In this document: positions 1 to 6,823 of the stretch, one piece after another
How positions within the stretch are numbered: the first letter of the stretch is position 1
Layout of the letters: the number at the start of each line of letters is the position of its first letter
Assembly (NCBI GenBank): GCA_031267955.1
Contig: JAIRYB010000090.1
Location: 1-7,061, forward strand
Reading direction: 5' to 3'
Source: Spirochaetaceae bacterium
GTDB lineage: Bacteria; Spirochaetota; Spirochaetia; Treponematales; Breznakiellaceae
Length of the DNA stretch: 7,061 bases
Position numbers and translations under genes: made by a program
The notes under the pieces: generated by a model
Databases searched by the model: none
Told to the model about the DNA's origin: nothing
Seen by the model: only the letters and a program-made list of their open reading frames with translations

Positions 1-1190
1 GAGGCGATAAAACCGTTTATGCTCATGATAATGACCGCGATTTCATCCCGCCGTTTTACCGGCATCTGGTAGGTAAAATCCGCCTCCCGGGAACTTAAAT
101 TTTCCGACACCGCCGCGGCGGTAGAGGCGGTGTTTTTCAGGGGCGAAATTACCACTACGCGGAGGAGCAGGATAAAGACCGCAAGGAGCAGCATTATACC
201 CCCGGCCAGCAGGGGGAGTACCACCCGGTTAATGAGCTGGACGGTCTGCCCAACCGTGGTCATGGGGAGGCTCATGGATACGATGCCGACCCGGGAATCG
301 GAGCCGTCTTTCAGGGGAATGTGGACCCCGTAATAAGTGGTATCCCCCACGGCGTATTCCCCCCGGAAGGTTTCGCCCAGGCCCAGGACCGCGTCGATCA
401 TCAGGTCGTGGTCCGAGGAAAGGCTGCCGGTAAAGGGGGTGATCCAGGACTTCCGGTTTCCGGCATCCGGGGCGGGCCCGCCGGCGTTTCCCTGGGAAAG
501 CCCACGGGTTTCCGGCAAACCCGCGGTTTCCCCTTGGGGCAAACCCACGGAACTACCCTTGAGAACCGGCCCCTGGTACAGGTCGATCTCGCATTGGGTG
601 AGGGACTGGAGGGCGTTCACAAATTTGGCGGACTGGAGGCTGTATTCGATAAAGCCGTAGCCCACGAGCCTGCCGCCCGCGAAAACCGGCACGGCGGAGA
701 CAAGCTCCAGGGCATTGTCCAGGGAATACATCCTGGTAACGCAGTCCCGGCCTTCGGTATAGGAAACAATGGTCCTGACATAGCGGGCCCCGTCGGAGGA
801 GCCCGACGCGCCGGAATTAATCAAAAGATAGCCGTTCCTGTCCGCCAGGGCGATTCCGTCCACGTCCAGGGCAAGGAGGAGCGCGTCAAGCTGGCTTTGG
901 AGGGCGGCGCTGTTCCCCGCCTCCGGGCCGGCGATCAGGCCGCCTGTCCCGGCGAATTCGCCGGCGAACTCGCCAAACCAGCGGGCCTTTTTTTCCAGCA
1001 GATCCGTCTGCTCGTCAATAAGCTGGTATACCAGGTTGTCCTTCTGGTTTATCCCCTCTTTGAAGGTCTCGGCGGAAGTTGACCGGGTAAGCAGATTGAT
1101 GGTTACCATCAAAGAGGCGCCGAAGATGATAAAACAGAGAAAGATCGGGATTATGAGCTTAACCCCGATAGATACCATCCTTTTTTTCAT
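1..1190 (-). CDS. dCache-HAMP membrane receptor, probable methyl-accepting chemotaxis protein (N-terminal part, truncated by window edge)
   Basis: The frame is open from an ATG at 1190 to the left edge: 396 complete codons with no stop. It begins MKKRMVSIGVKL, followed by a hydrophobic segment at about residues 12-34 (first membrane anchor). Residues about 35-322 form an extracytoplasmic region of the size of a double Cache sensor, with Cache-like stretches VDGIALADRNGYLLINSG, FAGGRLVGYGFIEYSL and DTTYYGVHIPLKDG. A second membrane segment spans about 323-345 (VVLPLLAGGIMLLLAVFILL). A HAMP linker then starts at VVVISPLKN and reaches the characteristic DEIAVIIMSINGF before the sequence ends. 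What is seen is sensor, anchor and HAMP; the output domain lies outside the window. Chemotaxis receptor is preferred because this architecture and the HAMP ending are typical of treponemal MCPs, but a histidine kinase or GGDEF/cyclase output is possible. It would sense a small molecule outside the membrane and signal to the cytoplasm. Residues 216-236 contain a small in-frame repeat expansion. Confidence 0.85.
   Translation of the reverse strand, partial: MKKRMVSIGVKLIIPIFLCFIIFGASLMVTINLLTRSTSAETFKEGINQKDNLVYQLIDEQTDLLEKKARWFGEFAGEFAGTGGLIAGPEAGNSAALQSQLDALLLALDVDGIALADRNGYLLINSGASGSSDGARYVRTIVSYTEGRDCVTRMYSLDNALELVSAVPVFAGGRLVGYGFIEYSLQSAKFVNALQSLTQCEIDLYQGPVLKGSSVGLPQGETAGLPETRGLSQGNAGGPAPDAGNRKSWITPFTGSLSSDHDLMIDAVLGLGETFRGEYAVGDTTYYGVHIPLKDGSDSRVGIVSMSLPMTTVGQTVQLINRVVLPLLAGGIMLLLAVFILLLRVVVISPLKNTASTAAAVSENLSSREADFTYQMPVKRRDEIAVIIMSINGFIA
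486..546. repeat. tandem palindromic units inside the receptor gene
   Basis: Read on the minus strand, three imperfect tandem units of the form GGGTTTGCC(n)GGAAACC occur inside the receptor coding sequence. They encode GLPQGETA, GLPETR and GLSQGNA (residues about 216-236). Each unit is itself an inverted repeat: on the plus strand, 507-521 has GGTTTCC facing GGCAAACC, and 525-545 has GGTTTCCCC facing GGGGCAAACC. The third unit, 486-500, is more diverged. The units keep the reading frame and lie between the two halves of the Cache region, where a surface loop would tolerate them. Confidence 0.7.
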
Positions 1191-1192
1191 AA

Positions 1193-1199
1193 CCCACCC
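1193..1199 (-). promoter_or_regulatory. ribosome binding site of the receptor gene
   Basis: The minus strand reads GGGTGGG two bases before the ATG at 1190. It is G-rich and Shine-Dalgarno-like but closer to the start than usual. It fills almost the whole predicted leader, because the promoter upstream places the transcription start at about 1199. Confidence 0.4.
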
Positions 1200-1205
1200 G
1201 CATTT

Positions 1206-1234
1206 ATCATACAGAGATACACGAGAATCATCAA
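1206..1234 (-). promoter_or_regulatory. sigma-70-type promoter of the receptor gene
   Basis: On the minus strand TTGATG (1234-1229) and TATGAT (1211-1206) are separated by exactly 17 bp. They match the vegetative consensus at 4/6 and 5/6 positions. The predicted start at about 1199 gives a leader of only about 9 nt before the ATG. No sigma-28 flagellar promoter (TAAA-N15-GCCGATAA) was recognised, although the trailing GATAA is shared with that class. Confidence 0.6.
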
Positions 1235-1256
1235 GCGTTTTGGCCTTTGTTTGGGC

Positions 1257-1318
1257 AAATTTGGTGCCTGGCACCTTTTCTCGATAAAAATTTATCCCAA
1301 AATTTGGTGCCTGGCACC
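1257..1318. repeat. REP-like palindromic repeat doublet
   Basis: Two identical 19-bp copies of AAATTTGGTGCCTGGCACC lie in direct orientation at 1257-1275 and 1300-1318 (43-bp period). Each contains the odd-centred palindrome GGTGCC-T-GGCACC. Between them is a second inverted repeat, GATAAA-AA-TTTATC (1283-1296). Because the core is self-complementary, copy 1 can also pair with copy 2 to make a larger cruciform enclosing the middle hairpin. The arrangement resembles REP/BIME-type intergenic elements. In translation the two copies fall in different frames, so the repeat acts at the DNA or RNA level, not as protein. The first copy is followed by TTTTC, but the one-base centre makes a poor terminator loop. 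Confidence 0.8.
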
Positions 1319-1319
1319 C

Positions 1320-1349
1320 TTGCGGCAATCCCGCGCCCTCATTTATAGT
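1320..1349 (+). promoter_or_regulatory. candidate promoter of the SNF2 operon, predicting a leaderless transcript
   Basis: TTGCGG (1320-1325) and TATAGT (1344-1349) are separated by 18 bp. The -10 element matches 5/6 positions, and the -35 matches the TTG triplet. Counting seven bases from the end of the -10 box puts the transcription start at 1356, which is the A of the SNF2 ATG. No Shine-Dalgarno sequence lies upstream of that ATG, consistent with leaderless initiation. The -35 box starts one base after the second palindromic repeat. Confidence 0.45.
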
Positions 1350-1355
1350 TTTCTC

Positions 1356-4193
1356 ATGTCGGAAGATTTCCATTTTGTTCTTGGCAGGGAAGGTGCGCGG
1401 ACTGTTTTGCGGCTACAGGCAAGGGGTATGCGGCAGCTTCCGGATTTCAGACGGCATACCGGGTTAAAACGCGAGCTGCTGCGGGAATTTATCGCCCTTA
1501 AAAGGGAATTCGCCGTCTCGCGGATCATCGACTTCGATGCCGGGGAAGACGAGTACACCCTGCTCAACCCCGGCGAGAAGATCATTGCCCAGGCGCTCGA
1601 CGCCGGCCTGCTGCGCAGCCCCGGCGGGGTTACGTACAGCCGCGCCGAGGGGGATTTCCACTGCGCGCTCCTTATAAAGGATATTACCGAAAAAGAGGCC
1701 GAGGTTTCCATCGTCCTGCGTGACGAGGATGGGACGATTATCGCCGGGGGGCAGAAGCCGGCCCTCAGGAAAGACGGGGACGCGGGTGAAAACGCGCCGT
1801 ACTTCTACGCGGTTTCCCCGGGTATCGCGGTTTACGGCGACAAAATTTACCCGGTAGGGGATCTCGGGCTCCGCTGGGCCGAAACCGGCCGGATCTACGC
1901 GCGGCTGACAAAAACCGAATTGCCCGCGTTTATCTCGCTCGTTGTTTCCGGGTTTTCCAATCCCGAGCTGATCTACGAAGGCTGGCTGGTCAAGCCGGTA
2001 CGGCCCGCCCTCGCGCTGCCGGGCCTGCTCTTTATGGAGATCGATAAATACGGGTACCTCCACATAAGGCCGATAAGTTTCCTCCGGGGCTTCCCGCCCC
2101 TGTTCCTTGAAAACGAGGAAATTGTGAGCGTGGCGGAAATGGACGAAACCGGCAAAACCATAGGCATCGCGGAGGTTATTTTTCCCGAAGCGCCTGAGGA
2201 CGGGTTCAGGGAGATGCTTGCCAGGCACGGCGGCCAGGGCAGGGGAAGGAAGGGCAAGAACAGCGCCCGCAGCGAAGCGTTTTACGAGGAAAACGGCCGT
2301 TTTATTATCGAGCCGGAATTCGCCCGGGCTTTTATCGGGGAAAACATTATCGCGCTTTCGGAGCGTTTCGTGCTTCTTGAAACAGAAGTGCTGTCCGGGT
2401 ACAGGCTGAAATTCTCAAAGCCGAAGATAAAACTTTCCGTAAGCCGCAGGACGAGCATGGGTTCGGGCATTGATTATTTTGCGGGAAACGCGGAGGTCGA
2501 AATAGAAGGGGAGGCCTATTCCTTCGCGCGGTTTATGGCCGAGTACCGGAAATCTTCCTGCATCACTCTGGCCGACGGGAGCCGTTCTTTTCCGGACAAG
2601 CGTACCATGGACCGGCTGGAACGGCTGGTGTCCAGGATCAAGGGCGAGGACGAAGTCGAGCTGTCCTATTTTGATATTCCCCTGCTCCTCCAGGACGATC
2701 TTTTCCAGATTGAGGGGCAGATCTGGGAAGAGGCGCGGCCCTTTTTTGCCAACTACAATACCATCGCCGAACGCCGGGGGTCCTGGACGCTCTCCGGCGG
2801 GGAACTGCGGCATTACCAGGAATACGGGGTGCGCTGGCTTGACTACCTGGGCGAGTACCGCATGGGCGCCTGCCTCGCGGACGAAATGGGCCTGGGCAAA
2901 ACCATCCAGGTGATAGCCCTGCTGCGTTCCCTGAAAGAGAAGGGCGAAAGCGGCCTCTGCCTTATCCTCTGCCCCAAGTCTCTGGTTTACAACTGGGCCG
3001 CGGAGCTTGACCGTTTTGCGCCCGAACTCCCCTACCTGGTACATTACGGGCTCGACAGGGACGCGGCGGAAATAGCCGGCGGCGGCACTGAATTCAGAAT
3101 CATCCTCAGTACTTACGCTACTTTAAGGCGCGACGTGGGGGACTTTAAGCATATCGAATTTTCCTATATCATCCTTGATGAATCCCAGAACATTAAAAAC
3201 CTCAGTTCGCAGACAACTACGGCGGTCCTCTCGCTTAACACGGGGCGGCGCCTCGCCCTGAGCGGCACGCCGGTGGAAAACAACCTGGGCGAACTTTACA
3301 GCCTGTTCCGTTTCCTCAACCCCGGTTTTTTCGGCTCGGAAAAAAACTTCTCCCAGCGTTACCAGCGGCCCATCCAGGAAAACAGCGACGAAGACGCCCT
3401 CAAGGATCTCAAGCTGCGGATCTACCCCTTCATACTCAGGCGGCTCAAGCGGGACGTGCTTAAGGAACTTCCGGACAAAACCGAGGAAACCGCCTATATT
3501 GAGCTTGAGGAGACCCACCTTGCCATCTACCACCGCAGGCGGCAGGAATACAAGGAACTTATCGACGGGATCATCGCCAAGGGCGAGATGGCAAAGTCTT
3601 CCATCATTATTTTCAAGGCGCTTACGGAACTCAGGCGCCTTGCCAGCGTGCCGGAAGCCGAAGGCGAATACGGCGGCCCGTCGGCAAAGCGGCTCTACCT
3701 GACGGACCGGATCGCGGAAATCGCGGAAAACGGCCACAAATGCCTTGTCTTTACGAATTTCCTCGCCGGGGTGGATCTGGTAAGCCGGGACCTCGCGGAT
3801 TTGGGGATACCCAACCTCACCATGACTGGGGCCACCGTGGACCGGCAGTCCCTGGTGCGGCGCTTCCAGACCGACAGCGGGGTAAAGGCCTTTATCATGA
3901 CATTGAAAACCGGCGGGACCGGGCTTAACCTTACCGCCGCGGATTATATCTTCATCCTTGATCCCTGGTGGAACAGCGCCGCCGAAACCCAGGCCATAGA
4001 CCGGAGCCACCGCATAGGGCAGGTAAACCCGGTTTTCTGTTTCCGGCTTATTGCCAGGGATACTATCGAGGAGCGTATCGTGGAACTCCAGAAGCGGAAG
4101 ACTGATTTGGCGGGCGCTTTGCTTTCGGACGACGCCGGGTCCCTCAAGTCCCTTTCGCCGGAAGACGCGGCCTACCTTGTAGGGGGACGGTAA
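1356..4193 (+). CDS. SNF2/HepA-family DNA-dependent ATPase
   Basis: This 945-aa protein has a complete SF2 Snf2-type motor in its C-terminal half. Motifs in order: RHYQEYGVRWLDYL (from 485), Walker A in DEMGLGKT (509-516), motif Ia LCPKSLVYNW (from 538), Walker B DESQ (608-611), SGTP (636-639), KTGGTGLNLT (from 851), DPWWN (869-873) and the arginine-finger motif DRSHRIGQ (882-889). All key ATPase residues are present. DESQ replaces the DEAH of eukaryotic Snf2, as is common in bacterial members. The roughly 480-residue N-terminal half has no motor motif. Its part around 350-430 (GIDYFAGNAEVEIEG, then ADGSRSFPD) resembles the helicase-associated region of bacterial SNF2 proteins. A basic stretch near 290-300 (GQGRGRKGKNSAR) may be a linker. 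The enzyme should translocate on double-stranded DNA and displace bound protein such as RNA polymerase; its exact substrate is unknown. ATG 1356 was chosen over an upstream in-frame TTG at 1251 because that extension would run through the palindromic repeats. Confidence 0.93.
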   Translation: MSEDFHFVLGREGARTVLRLQARGMRQLPDFRRHTGLKRELLREFIALKREFAVSRIIDFDAGEDEYTLLNPGEKIIAQALDAGLLRSPGGVTYSRAEGDFHCALLIKDITEKEAEVSIVLRDEDGTIIAGGQKPALRKDGDAGENAPYFYAVSPGIAVYGDKIYPVGDLGLRWAETGRIYARLTKTELPAFISLVVSGFSNPELIYEGWLVKPVRPALALPGLLFMEIDKYGYLHIRPISFLRGFPPLFLENEEIVSVAEMDETGKTIGIAEVIFPEAPEDGFREMLARHGGQGRGRKGKNSARSEAFYEENGRFIIEPEFARAFIGENIIALSERFVLLETEVLSGYRLKFSKPKIKLSVSRRTSMGSGIDYFAGNAEVEIEGEAYSFARFMAEYRKSSCITLADGSRSFPDKRTMDRLERLVSRIKGEDEVELSYFDIPLLLQDDLFQIEGQIWEEARPFFANYNTIAERRGSWTLSGGELRHYQEYGVRWLDYLGEYRMGACLADEMGLGKTIQVIALLRSLKEKGESGLCLILCPKSLVYNWAAELDRFAPELPYLVHYGLDRDAAEIAGGGTEFRIILSTYATLRRDVGDFKHIEFSYIILDESQNIKNLSSQTTTAVLSLNTGRRLALSGTPVENNLGELYSLFRFLNPGFFGSEKNFSQRYQRPIQENSDEDALKDLKLRIYPFILRRLKRDVLKELPDKTEETAYIELEETHLAIYHRRRQEYKELIDGIIAKGEMAKSSIIIFKALTELRRLASVPEAEGEYGGPSAKRLYLTDRIAEIAENGHKCLVFTNFLAGVDLVSRDLADLGIPNLTMTGATVDRQSLVRRFQTDSGVKAFIMTLKTGGTGLNLTAADYIFILDPWWNSAAETQAIDRSHRIGQVNPVFCFRLIARDTIEERIVELQKRKTDLAGALLSDDAGSLKSLSPEDAAYLVGGR
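4181..4186 (+). promoter_or_regulatory. ribosome binding site of the helicase-partner gene
   Basis: AGGGGG lies 6 bases before the ATG at 4193, inside the last codons of the SNF2 gene. Together with the one-base TAATG overlap of stop and start, it indicates translational coupling. Confidence 0.65.
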
Positions 4194-6082
4194 TGAAAGG
4201 GGCCGCGGAAATCAGGACCAGGACGCCGCCGAATCTCCTTCCCGTAAAGGCGCGGGTAAAAAGCTATACCGAACATCTTTCCCGGTTTAATCTGGAAACT
4301 CTGAAAAAATACTATCCTGTTTTTTTGCGGGAAAAACCCAGAGGGAACAAAGAAGGCATGATTCGGGAAATGGCCGCAGCGGCAATCTTTGACAGCGAAA
4401 AGGCATTCCGGGAATGGTTTTTTGAATTTCCCGTCCTGACACAGCGTCTGCTTTACCGGCTGGCCTTTGACGCTTTTGTCCCGGTAAAAAAACTGGAAGC
4501 CGAATTCGGCCTGCCCCTAATTCATAATGTATCCAGGTATGAATGGCAGCAGCAGTGGGCTTTTCTTGGCGAAACAAACCTGGATTTTCTTGAGGTCTAT
4601 ATCCAGTACAACCAGGCTTATGCGGGGCTTCCTTATATTGTGCAGGCTTCGCTTTCCGAATGGCTGGCCCCGCCGCCTGATTTGAAGCTTGAAAGCTGCA
4701 GCGCGGATCCCGGCGCGGGCCGTACTGATCCCTGGGATAACAGCGCGGGCATTTGCGATTCGCTGCCCCTGCTTTACGAGGCCATGGAAGAATTATTCAG
4801 CCTTATGGCCCCCCCGGATTCGCCTTACAGGTGCATCCGCGGGTTTAAGAAAAAGGACGCGGAAAAGCTGCGCGCGTCTTCGGCGCTCAAGGCATTTAAT
4901 ATCCCCGGAAAGGAAATTAAAGCATCGGAACTGGTTCCCGACAGCGTGGATCTGACCGCCCGGTTTATCCTGGCCATGAAAAATTTTTCTCCCGCCCGCC
5001 CGAAGGACGGGCAGACAGAAGTAAAACAACTGGTGGAAGCTTTTTTTGGCGAAAATTCCCGGTATAAGGGGTATGTCAATCCCTCGGACCGCCATTCCCT
5101 TGAGCTCAATGTGCTTTTTGACCATGTTTCCAAAGGCCAGGAGTATTCCCTGAATTACGGAGACGAGCTGCCCTTTTCCCGCAGGATATTGCGGTTCGTA
5201 CTTGAATACTGCGCGAAGGACGGGGGGACTTTCGACGCCGATAAAATAACGTCGTTTATTTACCGCACCCGGCAGGATTTTACTTTTTTTCCCGACGGCG
5301 TCGAACGGTATATAAAGTTCAAGGCTGAATCGATAACGCTGGACGGGCTGACCTATTCCGGATCGTACTACGAAGAATTTTATCCCAAGGGCATTATGGC
5401 GTACCCTCTTTTGGTCGTGCCTTTGTTTAAGGCGTACTGCTACCTCTTTGCCGCTCTGGGTATTCTTGAGATAACCCAGCAGATGCCGCCCTGCCCCCGG
5501 GTGCATAACAAAAAAAACCACCCCCTGTCGCCTTACGATTCCCTTAAAACATTCAGAGTTACCGAATTCGGCAAGTGGTGTTTGGACCTGGTGAAAAAAT
5601 GCCCGGAACGCCCAAAGGCGGAATACCAGGCCATAGCGGACAGGGAACTGCTCCTGGTAACCGTGCAGGGGACTTCCCTGGAGCGAACAATATATCTGGA
5701 TAAAATAGGCCGCAGGCTCGGCCCGGACCGCTGGCGGATAAGCCCGGATTCATTTATTGCCGGCTGTGTTAACAAAGAACAAATTGAGGACCGGATAGCT
5801 AAATTTAAACTTCTAATCGATCCCGAACCCGCGCCCCACTGGTCCGCCCTTTTTGAAAAAGCCGCAAACCGCGCGGGGCTGTTTGACAAGACGGTGGAAG
5901 ACATGCTGGTTTACAGCCTCCCCCCCGACCAGCATCTCGCGGAAGAGCTGCTCCGGGATACTGAATTCAGATCCCTGGCCCGCCGCGCCGAAGGGGGGCT
6001 GCTCATAGTCCCCGAAAAGAACCGGAAGAAATTTTTCGCGGTACTGAATAAATACGGGATCGCGGTATTCAGCGCCGAATAG
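4193..6082 (+). CDS. SNF2-operon partner protein with winged-helix-like and Helicase_C_3-like C-terminal regions
   Basis: This is a 629-aa soluble protein with no signal peptide, membrane segment, Walker A or other ATPase motif. Its start codon overlaps the SNF2 stop by one base, so the two are co-translated. The N-terminus (about 25-105, with LSRFNLETLKKYYP and FPVLTQRLLYRLAF) is charged and predicted helical. A Pro/Gly/Asp-rich linker lies near 160-190. Residues about 410-470 read like a winged helix (YLFAALGILEITQQ, then SLKTFRVTEFGKWCLD). Residues about 486-629 contain WRISPDSFIAGCVNKEQI, a segment around LVYSLPPDQHLAEELL, and the ending GLLIVPEKNRKKFFAVLNKYGI. This pattern resembles the Helicase_C_3 region of XPB-like helicases and of the stand-alone proteins encoded next to them in actinobacteria. 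That family call is from recall of the pattern and is not tested by search. The inferred role is a DNA-binding or regulatory partner of the SNF2 motor. A conserved protein of unrelated function cannot be excluded. Confidence 0.9.
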   Translation: MKGAAEIRTRTPPNLLPVKARVKSYTEHLSRFNLETLKKYYPVFLREKPRGNKEGMIREMAAAAIFDSEKAFREWFFEFPVLTQRLLYRLAFDAFVPVKKLEAEFGLPLIHNVSRYEWQQQWAFLGETNLDFLEVYIQYNQAYAGLPYIVQASLSEWLAPPPDLKLESCSADPGAGRTDPWDNSAGICDSLPLLYEAMEELFSLMAPPDSPYRCIRGFKKKDAEKLRASSALKAFNIPGKEIKASELVPDSVDLTARFILAMKNFSPARPKDGQTEVKQLVEAFFGENSRYKGYVNPSDRHSLELNVLFDHVSKGQEYSLNYGDELPFSRRILRFVLEYCAKDGGTFDADKITSFIYRTRQDFTFFPDGVERYIKFKAESITLDGLTYSGSYYEEFYPKGIMAYPLLVVPLFKAYCYLFAALGILEITQQMPPCPRVHNKKNHPLSPYDSLKTFRVTEFGKWCLDLVKKCPERPKAEYQAIADRELLLVTVQGTSLERTIYLDKIGRRLGPDRWRISPDSFIAGCVNKEQIEDRIAKFKLLIDPEPAPHWSALFEKAANRAGLFDKTVEDMLVYSLPPDQHLAEELLRDTEFRSLARRAEGGLLIVPEKNRKKFFAVLNKYGIAVFSAE

Positions 6083-6101
6083 CCGCAAGCCCGGCGGGCA
6101 A

Positions 6102-6452
6102 TTAGCCGCTGATGATTACCGCGTGCAGTACCAGGGGGACCTGCCCGTTGTTGGCTATGCTGTGGGAATCCCCGGAGACGGTAACCATCACATCACCCTT
6201 TTTAATGGGGATCTCCTTGCCGTTATCATCAACCACCCCGCTCCCCTCCATAATGATGAAGAATTCCGCTTCCCCGGTGTGGACATGCTTGCCGATGGAC
6301 GCCCCGGGGGGAAGGGTAATTTCCGCCAAAAGGTTTGTGTTTTTCTGGACTTTTCCCTTTCCTTCCACAAAATGGACAAAATGCGCGGTCCCTTCCCCGC
6401 CCCGCGCCTTTTCTTTCTGCTCGACGGCCAGTTCCTCTCGATGAAATACCAT
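6102..6452 (-). CDS. small single-domain cupin protein
   Basis: This 116-aa cytoplasmic protein is essentially one cupin_2 barrel. Motif 1 is exact: G-x5-HxH-x4-E-x6-G in GASIGKHVHTGEAEFFIIME (residues 50-69) followed by G70. Motif 2 is GDVMVTVSGDSHSIAN (86-101), with valine in place of the usual proline. The four expected metal ligands H56, H58, E63 and H97 are all present, so a bound divalent metal is likely. Cupins this small range from isomerases and dioxygenases to ligand-binding proteins, and the substrate cannot be told from sequence. ATG 6452 was chosen over one at 6509 because AGGAGA stands 5 bases before it; the longer start would also place the ribosome binding site and promoter inside the coding region. 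The gene converges on the SNF2 operon with 19 bp between stop codons and has its own promoter, so a functional link is not implied. Confidence 0.9.
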   Translation of the reverse strand: MVFHREELAVEQKEKARGGEGTAHFVHFVEGKGKVQKNTNLLAEITLPPGASIGKHVHTGEAEFFIIMEGSGVVDDNGKEIPIKKGDVMVTVSGDSHSIANNGQVPLVLHAVIISG

Positions 6453-6457
6453 GGCAC

Positions 6458-6463
6458 TCTCCT
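6458..6463 (-). promoter_or_regulatory. ribosome binding site that fixes the cupin start
   Basis: The minus strand reads AGGAGA five bases before ATG 6452. It is the best Shine-Dalgarno sequence in the window and decides against the longer in-frame start at 6509. Confidence 0.75.
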
Positions 6464-6479
6464 GATAATGATTTACCCA

Positions 6480-6509
6480 AGTATAGCGCCTTTCCCCGGA
6501 ATTGCACAA
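6480..6509 (-). promoter_or_regulatory. sigma-70-type promoter of the cupin gene
   Basis: On the minus strand TTGTGC (6509-6504) and TATACT (6485-6480) are 18 bp apart. The -10 box matches 5/6 consensus positions and the -35 box matches TTG. The predicted start near 6473 leaves a leader of about 20 nt that includes the ribosome binding site. Confidence 0.6.
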
Positions 6510-6560
6510 GGGAACGCGTTGCGCTATCCCCCGGTACGGTATTGACGCCTTTTCCCGGGC

Positions 6561-6585
6561 GGTTTGTTCAAAAATTGAACAAACC
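6561..6585. repeat. 25-bp inverted repeat with perfect 11-bp arms, candidate operator
   Basis: GGTTTGTTCAA and TTGAACAAACC flank a three-base AAA centre, and one more C-G pair (6560/6586) extends the arms to 12. No T-tract follows on either strand, so a rho-independent terminator is unlikely. It lies about 50 bp upstream of the cupin -35 box, which suits a regulator-binding site for the cupin gene or for a transcript heading right. Confidence 0.65.
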
Positions 6586-6619
6586 GGGGGAGGATTCGGG
6601 CAAATTTATTGGAATGCGC

Positions 6620-6632
6620 GGGTATAATACCC
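6620..6632. promoter_or_regulatory. palindrome overlapping a consensus -10 hexamer
   Basis: GGGTAT-A-ATACCC is a perfect odd-centred palindrome containing TATAAT at 6623-6628. No acceptable -35 box was found at 16-18 bp upstream, and no extended -10 TG is present. The promoter reading is therefore weak; the palindrome itself is certain. Confidence 0.3.
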
Positions 6633-6823
6633 CGCCCGTCCTTTGGAGGCCGCCCGGCCATAGCGGAATCCCGCCACCGCTCTGCGGTAAAAAATGGCGT
6701 ATATTTCCATTAAACTGCAGCGTTTTTCATAAACCGAGCTTGAATATACCCGAAAAACGGCCCAGCGCGGGCGGGCCGGACGGCGGCGGTATTGCCGGAT
6801 ATTCCGGAGATCGGGAGATTATC

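Noticed and set aside
321..1082. Plus-strand open frame of 253 codons opposite the receptor gene
   Set aside because: It is codon-aligned opposite the receptor frame and owes its length to the GC-rich composition. The minus-strand reading has clear membrane, Cache and HAMP features.
1263..1280. Rho-independent terminator at the first GGTGCCTGGCACC copy followed by TTTTC
   Set aside because: The palindrome has a single-base centre, so the RNA stem would be four to five pairs, and the T-tract is short. No gene ends just upstream on the plus strand.
1257..1318. CRISPR array
   Set aside because: There are only two copies, the repeat is short and palindromic, the spacing is too short, and no cas gene is present.
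1251..1355. N-terminal extension of the SNF2 gene from a TTG codon
   Set aside because: It would translate through both palindromic repeats and the candidate promoter in sequence that does not look protein-like, and it has no ribosome binding site. ATG 1356 fits better.
1464..4010. Long minus-strand open frames opposite the SNF2 gene (for example 1464-2228, 2415-3044, 3123-4010)
   Set aside because: They are antisense shadows of a gene with all SNF2 motifs. They are rich in Gly/Pro/Arg and have no family resemblance.
6083..6101. Bidirectional terminator between the converging genes
   Set aside because: Only GCCC-GGC-GGGC (6089-6099) is present, a four-base stem without a T-tract on either strand. 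This is too weak to call.
6453..6509. Longer cupin start at 6509
   Set aside because: It would place the excellent AGGAGA ribosome binding site and the -10 box within the coding region, and the extra 19 residues fall outside the cupin fold.
6695..6733. Tiny open frame MAYISIKLQRFS
   Set aside because: It has twelve codons, no ribosome binding site and no supporting context.
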